DNA of 64,000 bases from Kordia algicida (GTDB lineage Bacteria > Bacteroidota > Bacteroidia > Flavobacteriales > Flavobacteriaceae). Each line of letters starts with the position of its first letter. Position 1 is the first letter of the stretch. The stretch lies in the NCBI RefSeq assembly GCF_051013375.1, contig NZ_CP142125.1; one strand, 5' to 3'. The notes under the pieces were generated by a model, which had not been told where the DNA came from, made no database searches, and worked only from the letters and a program-made list of their open reading frames with translations. The translations under genes and the position numbers were made by a program. Below, piece by piece: positions 38,015-48,700 of this stretch.

Positions 38015-39026
38015 GAGAAGAATCACGCTCAATCAACTCAGCATCCAAAATAATTTTATTCAATGTCTGTTTTACCGTTTCCATCTTCACACGTTCCAAA
38101 AAAGTTTTGGCAGCCAACTGACCTATTTGTGCACTATGCTGATTAATACTTGTAATAGTAGGTGTAACAAGTGAAGTAAAAGGTTCATTCCCAAAGCCAA
38201 CCAAACATATATCATTAGGAACACGTATATTTTTTTCTTTCAACAATTGCAGTGCACCCAAAGCAGCATAATCACCCGCAATATACACGGCATCAGGAGG
38301 ATTTTCTAATGCTAATAACTCTTGCATTTTTTGCTTTCCGTTTTCTAAAGTCAAACTACTTTCAATCAATAAATCATCATCATGTGGTAAATTATGCGCG
38401 TGTATAGCATCAATATAACCTCTAATTCTATTATTAAAAATGCGCGTATGTCTAAAACCGCCAATATGCGCAATACGTTTGCATCCTTTAGAAATAAGGT
38501 GTTCAACAATCATAAAACTACTATCATAATCATTAATTCCTATATAATCAACATTCAAATCATTCTCACCTCTGTCAAACAATATCAAAGGAATTCCCTT
38601 AGATTTTATTTTTTCATAATATGACAAATCAACAGTTTCATTCGCCATAGAAGCGATAATTCCGTCAACTTGTGTAAAAAGTAGTGTGTCAATATTATTG
38701 CATTCTTTTTGAAACGATTCGTTGGATTGTGTTATAATAATATTATAGCCTTCCTTATTCAGTACTTCCTCAATATTCTGAATAACGGATGAAAAAAAGT
38801 TACTACTCGTTCTAGGAACAATTACACCAACTAAATTACTTTTGCCTTTTCGCAATGCACTCGCTAAATGATTTGGCTGATAATTTAGTTCCTTGGCAAC
38901 ACGTTTTACCGCAGTTTTCGTTTTTTCACTTATTCTAGAATCATTATGAAGTGCTTTGGAGACTGCTGCGGGCGAAATATTCAAAACATTAGCAATGTCT
39001 TTTATCGTAGTTCTTTTTTTTTTCAC
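38004..39026 (-). CDS. LacI-family repressor
   Basis: A 340-residue regulator on the minus strand. An N-terminal helix-turn-helix (TIKDIANVLNISPAAVSKAL, hinge YQPNHLASALR) precedes a periplasmic-binding-protein-like ligand domain (LVGVIVPR, DGIIASMANETVD, RIAHIGG, DAVYIAGDYAALG, TSINQHSAQIGQLA). I take the GTG at 39026 as the start because it gives the standard MKKKRTTIKDIA beginning; the frame is open to a TTG at 39062, but that would put the operator inside the gene. Divergent from KDG kinase and flanked by two palindromes, it probably controls itself and kdgK-eda. Confidence 0.85.
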   Translation of the reverse strand: MKKKRTTIKDIANVLNISPAAVSKALHNDSRISEKTKTAVKRVAKELNYQPNHLASALRKGKSNLVGVIVPRTSSNFFSSVIQNIEEVLNKEGYNIIITQSNESFQKECNNIDTLLFTQVDGIIASMANETVDLSYYEKIKSKGIPLILFDRGENDLNVDYIGINDYDSSFMIVEHLISKGCKRIAHIGGFRHTRIFNNRIRGYIDAIHAHNLPHDDDLLIESSLTLENGKQKMQELLALENPPDAVYIAGDYAALGALQLLKEKNIRVPNDICLVGFGNEPFTSLVTPTITSINQHSAQIGQLAAKTFLERVKMETVKQTLNKIILDAELIERDSSQKK

Positions 39027-39041
39027 GTAGTTTTTTATATA

Positions 39042-39063
39042 TTTGCTTAAACGTTTAAGCAAA
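39042..39063. promoter_or_regulatory. LacI operator O1 (perfect palindrome)
   Basis: The core TGCTTAAACGTTTAAGCA extends to a perfect 22-bp palindrome. The central C-G step and symmetry are typical of LacI/GalR-family operators. It lies 15 bases upstream of the chosen LacI start. Confidence 0.85.
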
Positions 39064-39120
39064 AGTAGCTTTTTTATAGTAAATAATCAAAACAAACCAG
39101 TTTTGATTTATTTTTTAAAC

Positions 39121-39142
39121 TTTGGTTAAACGTTTAAGCAAA
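39121..39142. promoter_or_regulatory. LacI operator O2, before KDG kinase
   Basis: The core TGGTTAAACGTTTAAGCA differs from O1 by one base. It is 79 bases from O1, centre to centre, and ends 33 bases before the kdgK start. Two operators seven to eight helical turns apart could allow looping across the divergent promoters. Confidence 0.85.
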
Positions 39143-39175
39143 AAAAGAATTTTAACAACTTAAGACCATAAAATC

Positions 39176-40216
39176 ATGAGTAAAGTAGTCACTTTTGGAG
39201 AAATTATGCTTCGTTTAGCACCTCCAGGATTTTTAAGATTTTCTCAAACAAATAGCTTCGACGTCGTATACGGTGGAGGAGAATCTAACGTAGCTGTATC
39301 ACTTGCCAATTATGGAGTAGATGTAGACTTTGTAACGCGTTTGCCTGACAATGATATTGGACATTGTGCCATGATGGAAATGAGAAAACGCGGCGTTGGT
39401 GTCAATAAAATTGTTTGGGGAGGAGATCGTTTAGGAATCTATTTCTTAGAAACTGGAGCCGTAAGTAGAGGAAGCAAAGTTGTCTATGACAGAGCACATT
39501 CTGCTATAGCTGAAATAAAATCAGGAATGATTGATTGGGACGCTGTATTTGAAGGTGTAGAATGGTTTCACTGGACAGGAATTACGCCAGCAATATCACA
39601 AGGAGCAGCAGATGTTTGCCTAGAAGCAGTAAAAGCAGCAAGTGCCAAAGGAATTACCATTTCTACAGACTTAAACTATAGAGCAAAACTTTGGAAATAT
39701 GGTGGAGATCGTGAAGCAATCATGACAGAATTAACGTCGTACTGTGACATCATCTTAGGAAATGAAGAAGACGCAGAAAAACACTTCGGAATTCATCCAG
39801 AAGGATTAGATGTACACAAACATGGGCATGATGTAAAAGCAGAAGCATTTCTTTCAGTATGTAAGCAAATGATGGAAAAATTCCCAAGAGCCAAAAAAGT
39901 AATTACAACTCTAAGAGGTTCTATATCAGCTTCCCATAACACTTGGGCAGGTGTTTTATATGATGGTTCAACAATGTATGAAACACGACAATATCAAATT
40001 ACAGATATCGTAGACAGAGTAGGTGGTGGAGATTCGTTTATGGGCGGATTAATCTACGGATTGCTAAAATATCCTGAGGATGACCAAAATGCGTTAGACT
40101 TTGCAGTAGCAGCTTCCTGTTTAAAACATACAATCAAAGGAGATGCAAACCTATCAACTATTGCAGAAGTAGAAAAATTAATGGGCGGAGATGCCTCAGG
40201 AAGAGTCGCTAGATAA
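39176..40216 (+). CDS. kdgK: 2-keto-3-deoxygluconate kinase
   Basis: A 346-residue PfkB-family sugar kinase. N-terminal substrate motif YGGGESNVAVSLANYG, later STDLNYRAKLWK, and the ATP-site/catalytic motif DRVGGGDSFMGG. It phosphorylates KDG to KDPG, linking the DEH reductase product with the aldolase that follows 23 bases downstream. Expression is probably controlled by the LacI-family protein through O2. Confidence 0.92.
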   Translation: MSKVVTFGEIMLRLAPPGFLRFSQTNSFDVVYGGGESNVAVSLANYGVDVDFVTRLPDNDIGHCAMMEMRKRGVGVNKIVWGGDRLGIYFLETGAVSRGSKVVYDRAHSAIAEIKSGMIDWDAVFEGVEWFHWTGITPAISQGAADVCLEAVKAASAKGITISTDLNYRAKLWKYGGDREAIMTELTSYCDIILGNEEDAEKHFGIHPEGLDVHKHGHDVKAEAFLSVCKQMMEKFPRAKKVITTLRGSISASHNTWAGVLYDGSTMYETRQYQITDIVDRVGGGDSFMGGLIYGLLKYPEDDQNALDFAVAASCLKHTIKGDANLSTIAEVEKLMGGDASGRVAR

Positions 40217-40239
40217 AAAGCACAAAATAAAATACACAA

Positions 40240-40908
40240 ATGGCACAATTTTCAAGAATAGAAGTAGCACAAGTAATGAAAGAAACCGGATTAGTTCCGC
40301 TATTTTTCAATGACAATATAGAAATAAGCAAAAAAGTTCTCAAAGCCTGTTACGATGGTGGCGCTCGATTGTTAGAATTTACAGCACGTGGCGATTTCGC
40401 TCACGAAGTTTTTGGTGAATTGACAAAATATGCGGTTGCAGAACTTCCCGGAATGATTATGGGAGTTGGCTCTGTAACAGACGCCGCCGCTGCTTCAATA
40501 TATATGTCACTTGGTGCTAATTTTATTGTAACACCAGTATTGCGAGAAGATATTGCGGTTGTGTGTAATAGAAGAAAAGTACTATGGTCACCAGGTTGCG
40601 GTTCGTTAACAGAAATTACAAAAGCAGAAGAACTAGGTTGTGAAATTGTAAAACTATTCCCAGGCGGAATTTACGGACCTAATTTTATCAAAGCTATTAA
40701 AGGTCCGCAACCTTGGACAAGTATTATGCCAACAGGTGGAGTTGCTCCAACACAAGAAAACTTAGAAGGTTGGTTTAATGCTGGTGCCACATGCGTCGGA
40801 ATGGGCTCAAAACTCATTAAAAAAGAGGCAAATGGCGAATATGACCTAGAAAAAATAAAAAACACAACACAAAATGCACTTCAGATAATAAAAGCAGTAC
40901 GATCATGA
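40240..40908 (+). CDS. eda: KDPG aldolase
   Basis: A 222-residue class I aldolase. Active-site pieces: LLEFTARG (Glu), MGVGSVTDA, VTPVLRED, the Schiff-base lysine in EIVKLFPGG and the phosphate loop MPTGGV. It splits KDPG to pyruvate and glyceraldehyde-3-phosphate, the last step of the alginate route. Its stop overlaps the next start by four bases (ATGA). Confidence 0.92.
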   Translation: MAQFSRIEVAQVMKETGLVPLFFNDNIEISKKVLKACYDGGARLLEFTARGDFAHEVFGELTKYAVAELPGMIMGVGSVTDAAAASIYMSLGANFIVTPVLREDIAVVCNRRKVLWSPGCGSLTEITKAEELGCEIVKLFPGGIYGPNFIKAIKGPQPWTSIMPTGGVAPTQENLEGWFNAGATCVGMGSKLIKKEANGEYDLEKIKNTTQNALQIIKAVRS

Positions 40909-41441
40909 ATACCCCAGAATCTGCCATCACACTAAAAGAATTATCACAACTCTCAGGATTTTCAATCTCTACGGTGTCAAAAGCGTTAAATGATAAATTT
41001 GACATCAGTCCTACGACACGCAAAATGATAAAAAAAATAGCTGTAAAGTATAATTACGTACCTAATAATTATGCAGTTGCTTTACGAAAAAAACAAACCA
41101 AAGCCATTGCGATTATCATTCCACGAATCAATACCACATTTTACAGCTGTTTTTTGCATAATATAGAAAAAGTAGCTTCAAAATACGGATACCGTATAGT
41201 GTTGTTTCAATCGTTTGCAGAAACAAAACGAGAAAAAGAATGTTTAAAAAACATCAATGATGGCAGTGTTGATGGTGTAATTATGCTCTCTACTAATGCA
41301 TACAAAGAAACGATCAGTGTAAAAGAAAATATACTTCCTGTAGAGCACATTGAAGTATCTGAAACGCTACAAAATGACAAATTCTTCAAAGAAAAATCAA
41401 TTTCAGGGTTTAAAAATTTATTACAAAGAATAAGTGCTTAA
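40905..41441 (+). CDS. Truncated LacI-family protein
   Basis: A 178-residue protein, about half the usual length. The helix-turn-helix (TLKELSQLSGFSISTVSKAL) and hinge (YNYVPNNYAVALRKKQ) are complete, and the first half of the ligand domain follows (AIAIIIPRINTTFYS, DGVIMLSTNAY). It then ends in FKNLLQRISA with the C-terminal half missing. The four-base overlap with the aldolase gene suggests it is still translated, possibly as a ligand-blind or heterodimerising regulator. It could equally be a truncated relic; no C-terminal remnant is seen downstream. Confidence 0.75.
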   Translation: MNTPESAITLKELSQLSGFSISTVSKALNDKFDISPTTRKMIKKIAVKYNYVPNNYAVALRKKQTKAIAIIIPRINTTFYSCFLHNIEKVASKYGYRIVLFQSFAETKREKECLKNINDGSVDGVIMLSTNAYKETISVKENILPVEHIEVSETLQNDKFFKEKSISGFKNLLQRISA

Positions 41442-41507
41442 ATTTTAAAAACAATAAAAGTACAATTTTACAAATCATAGGTGATTGATTGTCTGAAAAC
41501 TACAAAA

Positions 41508-41541
41508 ATACATTCAGATTAAAATTGAATGTATAATTTTT
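41508..41541 (+). terminator. Terminator of the kdgK-eda operon
   Basis: ATACATTCA (41508-41516) pairs with TGAATGTAT (41526-41534), a perfect 9-bp stem with a nine-base AT-rich loop, then AATTTTT. Confidence 0.75.
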
Positions 41542-41702
41542 AAGAAAACTAACAAAAACTGTTATTTTCTTCCAAAATTTCCACAAATTTATCTCAAATA
41601 GTTACAAATAATTCACGTAAGAAAAAGCTGTTTTTTTTGAAAAATTACAGAATATTCTCCCGTGTATTCATCCTGTGTATTGTGGGATTTTTCTAGTGTT
41701 TA

Positions 41703-41982
41703 CGCAGTCTCATCTGCGAATTTGATATCTGTAGGGTAAAAGCTTACTTATTTTATGGCTTACCCATATTTAGTATCTACTATATTTCATATTTTTGTTA
41801 CAAATGTAATTCTTAAAAAAATGTTAATTAGAAGCGCTAGTTGCTAATTGACCAAGCGAAGCTGTATAAAAAAAGCATATACAATCTAAAATATTTTCGC
41901 TTATCTTACCCTTATACCCCCAGTTAATATTTAGTTAGATCATTGAGTAAATCAAATAAACGAATCTAAATACTAAAACACA
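41703..41982 (+). promoter_or_regulatory. Upstream region of the synthase operon with hairpins and a candidate promoter
   Basis: This is a long gene-free stretch (41442-41982). CGCAG/CTGCG (about 41703-41718) and GGGTAAAAGC/GCTTACCC (41734-41743 with 41758-41765, a two-base bulge) form hairpins. TATTTTTG at 41790-41797 matches TAnnTTTG, with only a weak -33 (TATT). The ~180 bases from there to the NusG-like gene would be an untranslated leader. I see no gene in it. Confidence 0.45.
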
Positions 41983-42549
41983 ATGTCTTTTTCGCAAAAT
42001 GACGGAATAAAAGTAGCGACCCAACCAGTCAAAAGAAAATTAACTGTACCTTCCAAAAATCGTAATTGGTTTGTTCTCTATACAGCTCCTAGAGCAGAAA
42101 AGAAAGCAAAGCTGGAACTCGAATATCGAGGATATGAGGTATTTCTTCCAATGACTAAATCATTAAGAATATGGAAAAATCGTCAAAAAAAGCTTATTGA
42201 TTCCGTACTCTTTCCAAGCTACATTTTTGTTAAAACTGACGAACGGTATCTTGCTGAAATATGCAGGATTAATAAAATTGCAACTTATATACATTGCGGA
42301 GGCAAACCCTGTAAGGTTTCTCCTGAATGTATTGAAGCAATTAAATGTATGCTAAGTATGGATCAAGAAATTTCCGTTGGAAATGATTTCATAGAAGGTG
42401 AATCAGTCCGGATCGTAGAAGGTCCACTTGCGGGTTACAATGGCGTACTTGTTCAGCAAAAGTCAAAAACAAAATTCGGGATACATCTGAAAGAGATAAA
42501 TCAGGTGGCTTCCATAGAAATATGCACGAGTGCATTAGAAAAATTCTAA
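41983..42549 (+). CDS. Specialised NusG-like antiterminator (UpxY/RfaH/LoaP type)
   Basis: A 188-residue NusG paralogue. The NGN domain is clear (NWFVLYTAPRAEKKAKLEL, YEVFLPMTK, VLFPSYIFVKTDE), then a C-terminal KOW domain (EGESVRIVEGPLAGYNGVLV, TKFGIHLKEI). Paralogues of this kind load onto RNA polymerase at specific leaders and let it read through long operons: RfaH and UpxY for capsule and LPS, LoaP for polyketide operons in Firmicutes. It sits alone 164 bases before a >10-kb synthase gene, so control of that operon is a strong inference. It is not the housekeeping NusG, which normally lies beside ribosomal protein genes. Confidence 0.88.
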   Translation: MSFSQNDGIKVATQPVKRKLTVPSKNRNWFVLYTAPRAEKKAKLELEYRGYEVFLPMTKSLRIWKNRQKKLIDSVLFPSYIFVKTDERYLAEICRINKIATYIHCGGKPCKVSPECIEAIKCMLSMDQEISVGNDFIEGESVRIVEGPLAGYNGVLVQQKSKTKFGIHLKEINQVASIEICTSALEKF

Positions 42550-42609
42550 AAAAAACTTCCACAACCCATCTAATCAAATTTTTAATTTTTTCGTAACACT
42601 ATACCTAAT

Positions 42610-42628
42610 TGAGCGTAAAAACCGCTCA
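42610..42628 (+). promoter_or_regulatory. Hairpin in the leader between the NusG-like gene and the synthase
   Basis: TGAGCG (42610-42615) pairs with CGCTCA (42623-42628), loop TAAAAAC. No T-run follows, so it is not a terminator. Its position suggests a recognition or pausing element for the antiterminator. Confidence 0.5.
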
Positions 42629-42713
42629 TGCAATGGTTGTAGAAGTTGATTATATGCGAATTAATATTAGGGTACAATAAAAAAACAAATCATTTATTCA
42701 CAATTTGAAAAGA

Positions 42714-45700
42714 ATGAATCAAAAAGAAAAATTACTAGAAACTACAGAATCGTATTTGTGTTCACTAATTTCTGATGTAGCAGATTTGCCAATCACAACT
42801 AATGATGCATCAACTCCTTTTTTAGAACTGGGGATTGACTCATTTCGTGTATTGCAAATCATAAAGAAGCTAGAAGAAGACTTTGGAACACTACCAAAAA
42901 CACTGTTGTTTGAAAACTTTAATATTAGTGACCTTAGCAACTACTTTGTGGAAACCTATGCATCTATATTGACCGCTAAATTTTCCAATACAGGAAACGC
43001 CAAAAAAATAGTTGTGAAAAAAGCGAAATCTCCAGAAGTAAAAAAACAAACTAAAACACCACAAAAACCAGTAAGGGTTCAAGAGGAGAAAAAAATAAGC
43101 GCACCGCAAAAAGTAGTGGAAGCTACACCAACAAAAAAAATTGTAAAAAAGCAAACACTCATTCGAAGACCAATCATCATCTCAGAAAAAGAGTTGATGA
43201 CACACAAAGACTTAAAAGACTGGTATTTATCCATCTTTGAAGAACACAAAAATGAAAGTTCTACCTCAAGAGGAACACGAAATATAGCACCATTACTATT
43301 CATTGGAAGCGAACGAAAAGGATATCTAAACTACAGCAAAAGTGGAAACATCATATTAGTATACGCGTATACAGGACCACGATCGTACCTAACTACAATT
43401 GCCGAAGAAATCACACAATACTGTGAAGACAATGGTTTTGAAATCACCATCTTATCCGATCATGCAATCGAATCCATCAACGACACAGCATTCTACGCAA
43501 CACCTTTTGGTGTCATTTCTAGGGTTGAAAACATGCAAAAATTTTCGCTAAGCGGAAGTAAAATGCGTCGTTTGCGTTATCAAGTTTCAAAATTTGAAAA
43601 AACGGGTGACTGTAAAACGGTTGAATACACCAACGGAACCGACAAAAAAACAGACAAAGAAATTGTTCGATTGATCGATGAATGGTCTGCCGCAAGAACC
43701 ATGGTAAATCCGTTGATTCATATCGTAAGAGAAGAAATCCTCAAAGGAAAACTAAACAAAGAACACCGATTATTTCTAACATATTTAGATGACAAGCTCC
43801 AAAACGCAATTCTAATCTCAAAACTATCAGACGAACTAAATGGCTATCTGATGGATTTAGAATTCTATCCAACAGACATGCCACTTGGCGGATTGGAATA
43901 CGGAATCGTGAAAATGATGGAAGCCTTGGCGAGCGAAGGTTCAAACATGCTCAGTCTTGGAGGAACCTACGGTTGTAAAATAGAAGAATCTCAAAATGCA
44001 GATCCTGAACTAGAAAAAACACTCGATTTCCTTCGCGAAAGCAAAATCTTTAATGATGAAGGAAACCTGCAATTCAAAAACAAATTCCGACCAAAACATC
44101 AAACAATATTTATCTGTAGACCACAAGCAATCAGTAATGCCGACAATGTAACCGACATTATCATGATGATTGCCGATCCTTCAAAAGCAGATGCTGAAGC
44201 TACAACAAAAAGCACCTACGAACAACTTACGATCAAGATGTCAGTATCGGCAGAGAAGGACACAAAAGAAGAAAAAACTACAGAAAACAACCTGCAAAAC
44301 GAACCTACAACAACAGTTCAAGTCACTACAGACGAAACTGTAATGATTGAAGGCAATGAATACTCGCAACTATTGGCAGCACACGGATACAATCCGTTAA
44401 ACATTCCAAATGCCGACGTAACACACGATCTTAAAACAGATTCTTGGGCACAATTGGACTCAAAAGCCATTGACGCGCAACTCAATTTTCTATACTCACA
44501 AATATACAAGGCAACCGACATTTCAAAAAGTCTGCAAACGGTTTTTCCGTTTACAAATGTTGCGCTCACTACTTCTGGACGAGATGCCGAAAAAGTATTC
44601 TTCCAATCGTGGGACAACAAAGGAATTGTATTGCAAAACCTACTATTTCCAACAGCGATATACAGTGAAATTCAAAATGGTTTCACACCAAGAGAAATTC
44701 CAAGTAACGAAGTATTTGATCTCAACTCAGAAGTGCGTTTCAAAGCAAATCTTCACTGGGAACAATTAGTCTCTTTAGTTGAAAAAGAACACGAATCGCT
44801 CGCTTTTGTAGCTATCGAAATTTCTAACAATGCCGCTGGCGGCGCTCCAATATCCATTGCACATCTTACAAAAGTCAAAGAACTACTCAAAAATTACAAC
44901 ATTCCATTAATAATGGATGGTACGCGTGTATTAGAAAACGCCAAATTTGTCATTGAAAATGAAAAAGAATATGCAGGCAAAACCATTTGGGAAGTTGCTC
45001 AAAAAATCTATTCATTTGCAGATGCAGTTTGGGCAAGCTTACCAAAAGATTTTTGCGTAAACAAAGGTGGAATCGTTGCTACAAATGACGAAAACCTATT
45101 TCATAAAGTACAAGATGCCATTGAAGATGAAGGTGTAGGACTAGACATCATCGACAAAAAACTCATCGCGACTTCTTTCGAAAACAAACAAGTCATTGAA
45201 AAACGCATTACCAACCGAATGGAATGTGTACAAATCATTCACAAAGCATTAAAAAATCAGGGAATTCCTGTAATCAATCCAGTAGGAACACATTGCGTAC
45301 TCATAGACGTAAAACAAATTCCTCAATTCAAAAACTTCAAAAATCCAGCAATATCTTTCACGGCTTGGTTATACGTAAATACGGGAATTCGCGGAAGTGT
45401 ACACAATGCAGGAATGCAAAGCAATTCGGCAATCAACGAAGTCGTACGCTTGGCAATTCACGTTGGAATGGAAACGAACGAAGCTACTGAAATCAGTCAA
45501 AAATTAGTACAACTGTTTCAACAAATGGAAAACATTCCTGAGCTTGAAACAAAAGGAACTCCAGAAACATTTGGAACCATAAATGCCAAATATCAACTAA
45601 AACAATTCCACAACCCAACTAATACAATTGTTGCTGTTAATGACGTTGAAGTGTCGGAAGACGTTACTGAGTTTGCTTCTACCGCTTCCGCAGAAAGTAC

Positions 45701-48700
45701 AAACGAAGCAACCATTTCAGCATCACAACAACAGCCAGCAAAAAATACAAACTACAAACATCAAGACATTGCCATCGTGGGAATGTCGGGAAGATATCCA
45801 AAAGCAAAAAACCTAGACAAACTTTGGGAAAACCTTCTAGCAGGAAAAGACTGTGTCGAAGTGATTCCAGAAGAACGATTAGCACAACGAAAAAATACCA
45901 AATTCACAAAAAAATACCGTGGAGGTTTTCTTGAAGACGTAGACAAATTTGATTCTATGTTCTTCAACATTCCGCCAGCAGTAGCAGAAATGTTTGATCC
46001 GCAAGAGCGATTACTGCTAGAAACGGCTTGGGAATCAATAGAAGATGCAGGTTACTATCCTGAAATCCTCACACCAGAAAACACACCAAAAAACATTGGA
46101 GTCTTTGTAGGTGCCGTTTGGACAATGTATCAAATGATTGGCGCCGAAGAAAAATTAGTTGGTCACGATACCAATCCAAACTCATTCCTGTGGAGTGTTG
46201 CCAACCGAATTTCATACTGTCTCAACCTTTCAGGACCAAGTATGTCGGTTGATACAGCGTGTTCATCAAGTATGACAGCTTTATACTTGGCATGCGAATC
46301 TATCTACAATGGAGAATGCTCAGGTGCAATTGTTGGTGGTGTAAACTTAGACTTACATCAAAGTAAATTTGACATCAATTCCTTTGGAGGTGCACTCTCA
46401 CCAGATGGCGTTTGTCGTACATTCGGGAAAGGAGCCAACGGATATGTTGCTGGAGAAGGTGTAGGAACCATCTTCATCAAACCATTAGCACAAGCAGAAA
46501 AAGATGGCGACAACATCCACGGAATCATCAAAAGTGTATCGGTAAATCATGGTGGTCGTACAAGTGGTTACATGGTGCCAGATCCAAAAGCACAAGCTAA
46601 TTTGGTAGTAACAGCTTTAGAAAAAGCAGACATTGATGCAAGAAGTGTTGGTTACATAGAAGCTCATGGAACAGGAACAGAATTAGGAGATCCAATAGAA
46701 ATCTCAGGACTCAAAAGAGCCTTTGACAAATATGATGTTGCCAACCAAACCGTAGCAGTTGGTTCGGTAAAAACAAACATTGGTCACTTAGAAGCTGCGG
46801 CTGGAGTTGTAGGAATTCACAAAGTACTCTTGCAAATGAAGCACAAAAAACTCGTGCCTTCATTGCACTCCACAGAACTCAATGAATTCATTGACTTTGA
46901 AAATTCTCCATTCTACGTAGAACAACAAGTAGAAGAATGGAAACCAAAAATAATAGATGGTGAAGAATTTCCGCTTCGTGCGGGAATCAGCTCGTTTGGA
47001 GCAGGTGGCGCAAATGCACACGTTATCATCGAATCATACGAACGAAAAGAAACTACTGTAGCAGAAGAAGGATATCAAATATTTCCACTATCTGCGGTAA
47101 AAAAGGACAGACTCAACGCTGCTGCAGAACGTTTACTAAACTTCTTAAAAGATGATGGAAACAAAGAAATAAGTCTTGTAAACATTGGACATACGCTTCG
47201 AGTTGGAAAAAAATCCTTTGAGCACAGACTCATCATCATTGCAGAAACCAAAGAAGAACTCATTGAAAAACTCACACTTTTCATTGAAGATAAAAAAGAT
47301 CAAAATATCCTTACTGGAGTTGTTGAAAAAGTAGGAAACATTGCCAAACTACTCAACAAAAACGAAAAGAAAGCCTTCATAGAACTCATTGCAGAAAGTG
47401 GCGATCTTCACAAAGTAGGTCAGCTTTGGATTGAAGGAATCATCAACGATTGGCAAGCAATTGCAAGCGACAGTGATGCCAAAAGAGTTTCCTTGCCAAC
47501 CTATCCATTTGCAGACAAACGCCATTGGGTTGAAAGAACGGACAACGAAGCTGTTGTTGGAGTTTCAAGCATCAATCATCCAATGATTGACGCCAACGAA
47601 TCTACTTTTGAGCGTCAACTATTCAAAAAGACATTTCACGATCAAGAATTCTTCATTTATGACCATTTAGTATCAGACATTCCTACATTGCCAGGAGTTG
47701 CTTACTTAGACTTTGCTCGAAAAGCAGGAGAATTGGCGGCAGGAAGAAAAGTAAAAGCCATCAAAAATATCATTTGGCTAAATCCGATTACGGTAAACGA
47801 TTCCCAACCAACAGATGTTTGGATTGAATTACTTCCGCAAGCAGGACAAATTGTAAAATTTGAAGTATTTAGTAAAAACGAAGCAGGCGACAAGCAATTA
47901 CACTCGCAAGGAAAACTAACCTACGTTGAAGCAGAGGAAGTAGAAGCTGCAACTGAATTTATAGACGTAAAAGGAATTCAAGAACGTTGTGCAAAAGTAG
48001 CAAATGGCGACCAAGCTTATCCAGAATTCCACAAACTAGGTTTAGGATTAGGACCAAGTTTCCAAGTATTGCAAGAAGTCTACAAAAATGATGACGAAAT
48101 GCTGGGAATCATGAAAGTACCAGACGTTTGTGAAAATGAATTCAAAGATTACCTATTGCATCCTTCGTTACTTGATGGCGCAGGACAAACGGTAATGGCA
48201 GCACACTTACTTTCGGCAAGTGAAGAATCATCCGAAGGATTATTTGTACCATATTCGTTTGGAGAAGTTGAAATATTTCATCCGTTAGTAGAAAACTGTT
48301 ACAGTTACATTCAAAAAGTAGACGAACCAAATTCAAATCTATCAAAAGCCAATCTGACGATCACAGATGAAAATGGTAAAGTATTGGTGAAAATCAAAGA
48401 TTCTGTTGGAATTCCATTAACAGATATCCATGAAAAACCAGCAGACATACCAACAACAGGAGAAGCAACTGAAGTAGACGAATTTACAGACTTATATTAC
48501 ACACATATTTGGGAAGCATCTTCTGTAACGAAAAATGCAAAAGAACTAGATACAAGCAAAAGTATTGTTGTATTTGATACGGATGAAAAACTATTCAATA
48601 GTTACAAAAAGGATACAAAAACACCTGTCATATTAGTACAACAAGGAAAAGCGTTCCAAAAAGTTTCTGACAATCAATTCACGATCAATCCAGAAAACAA

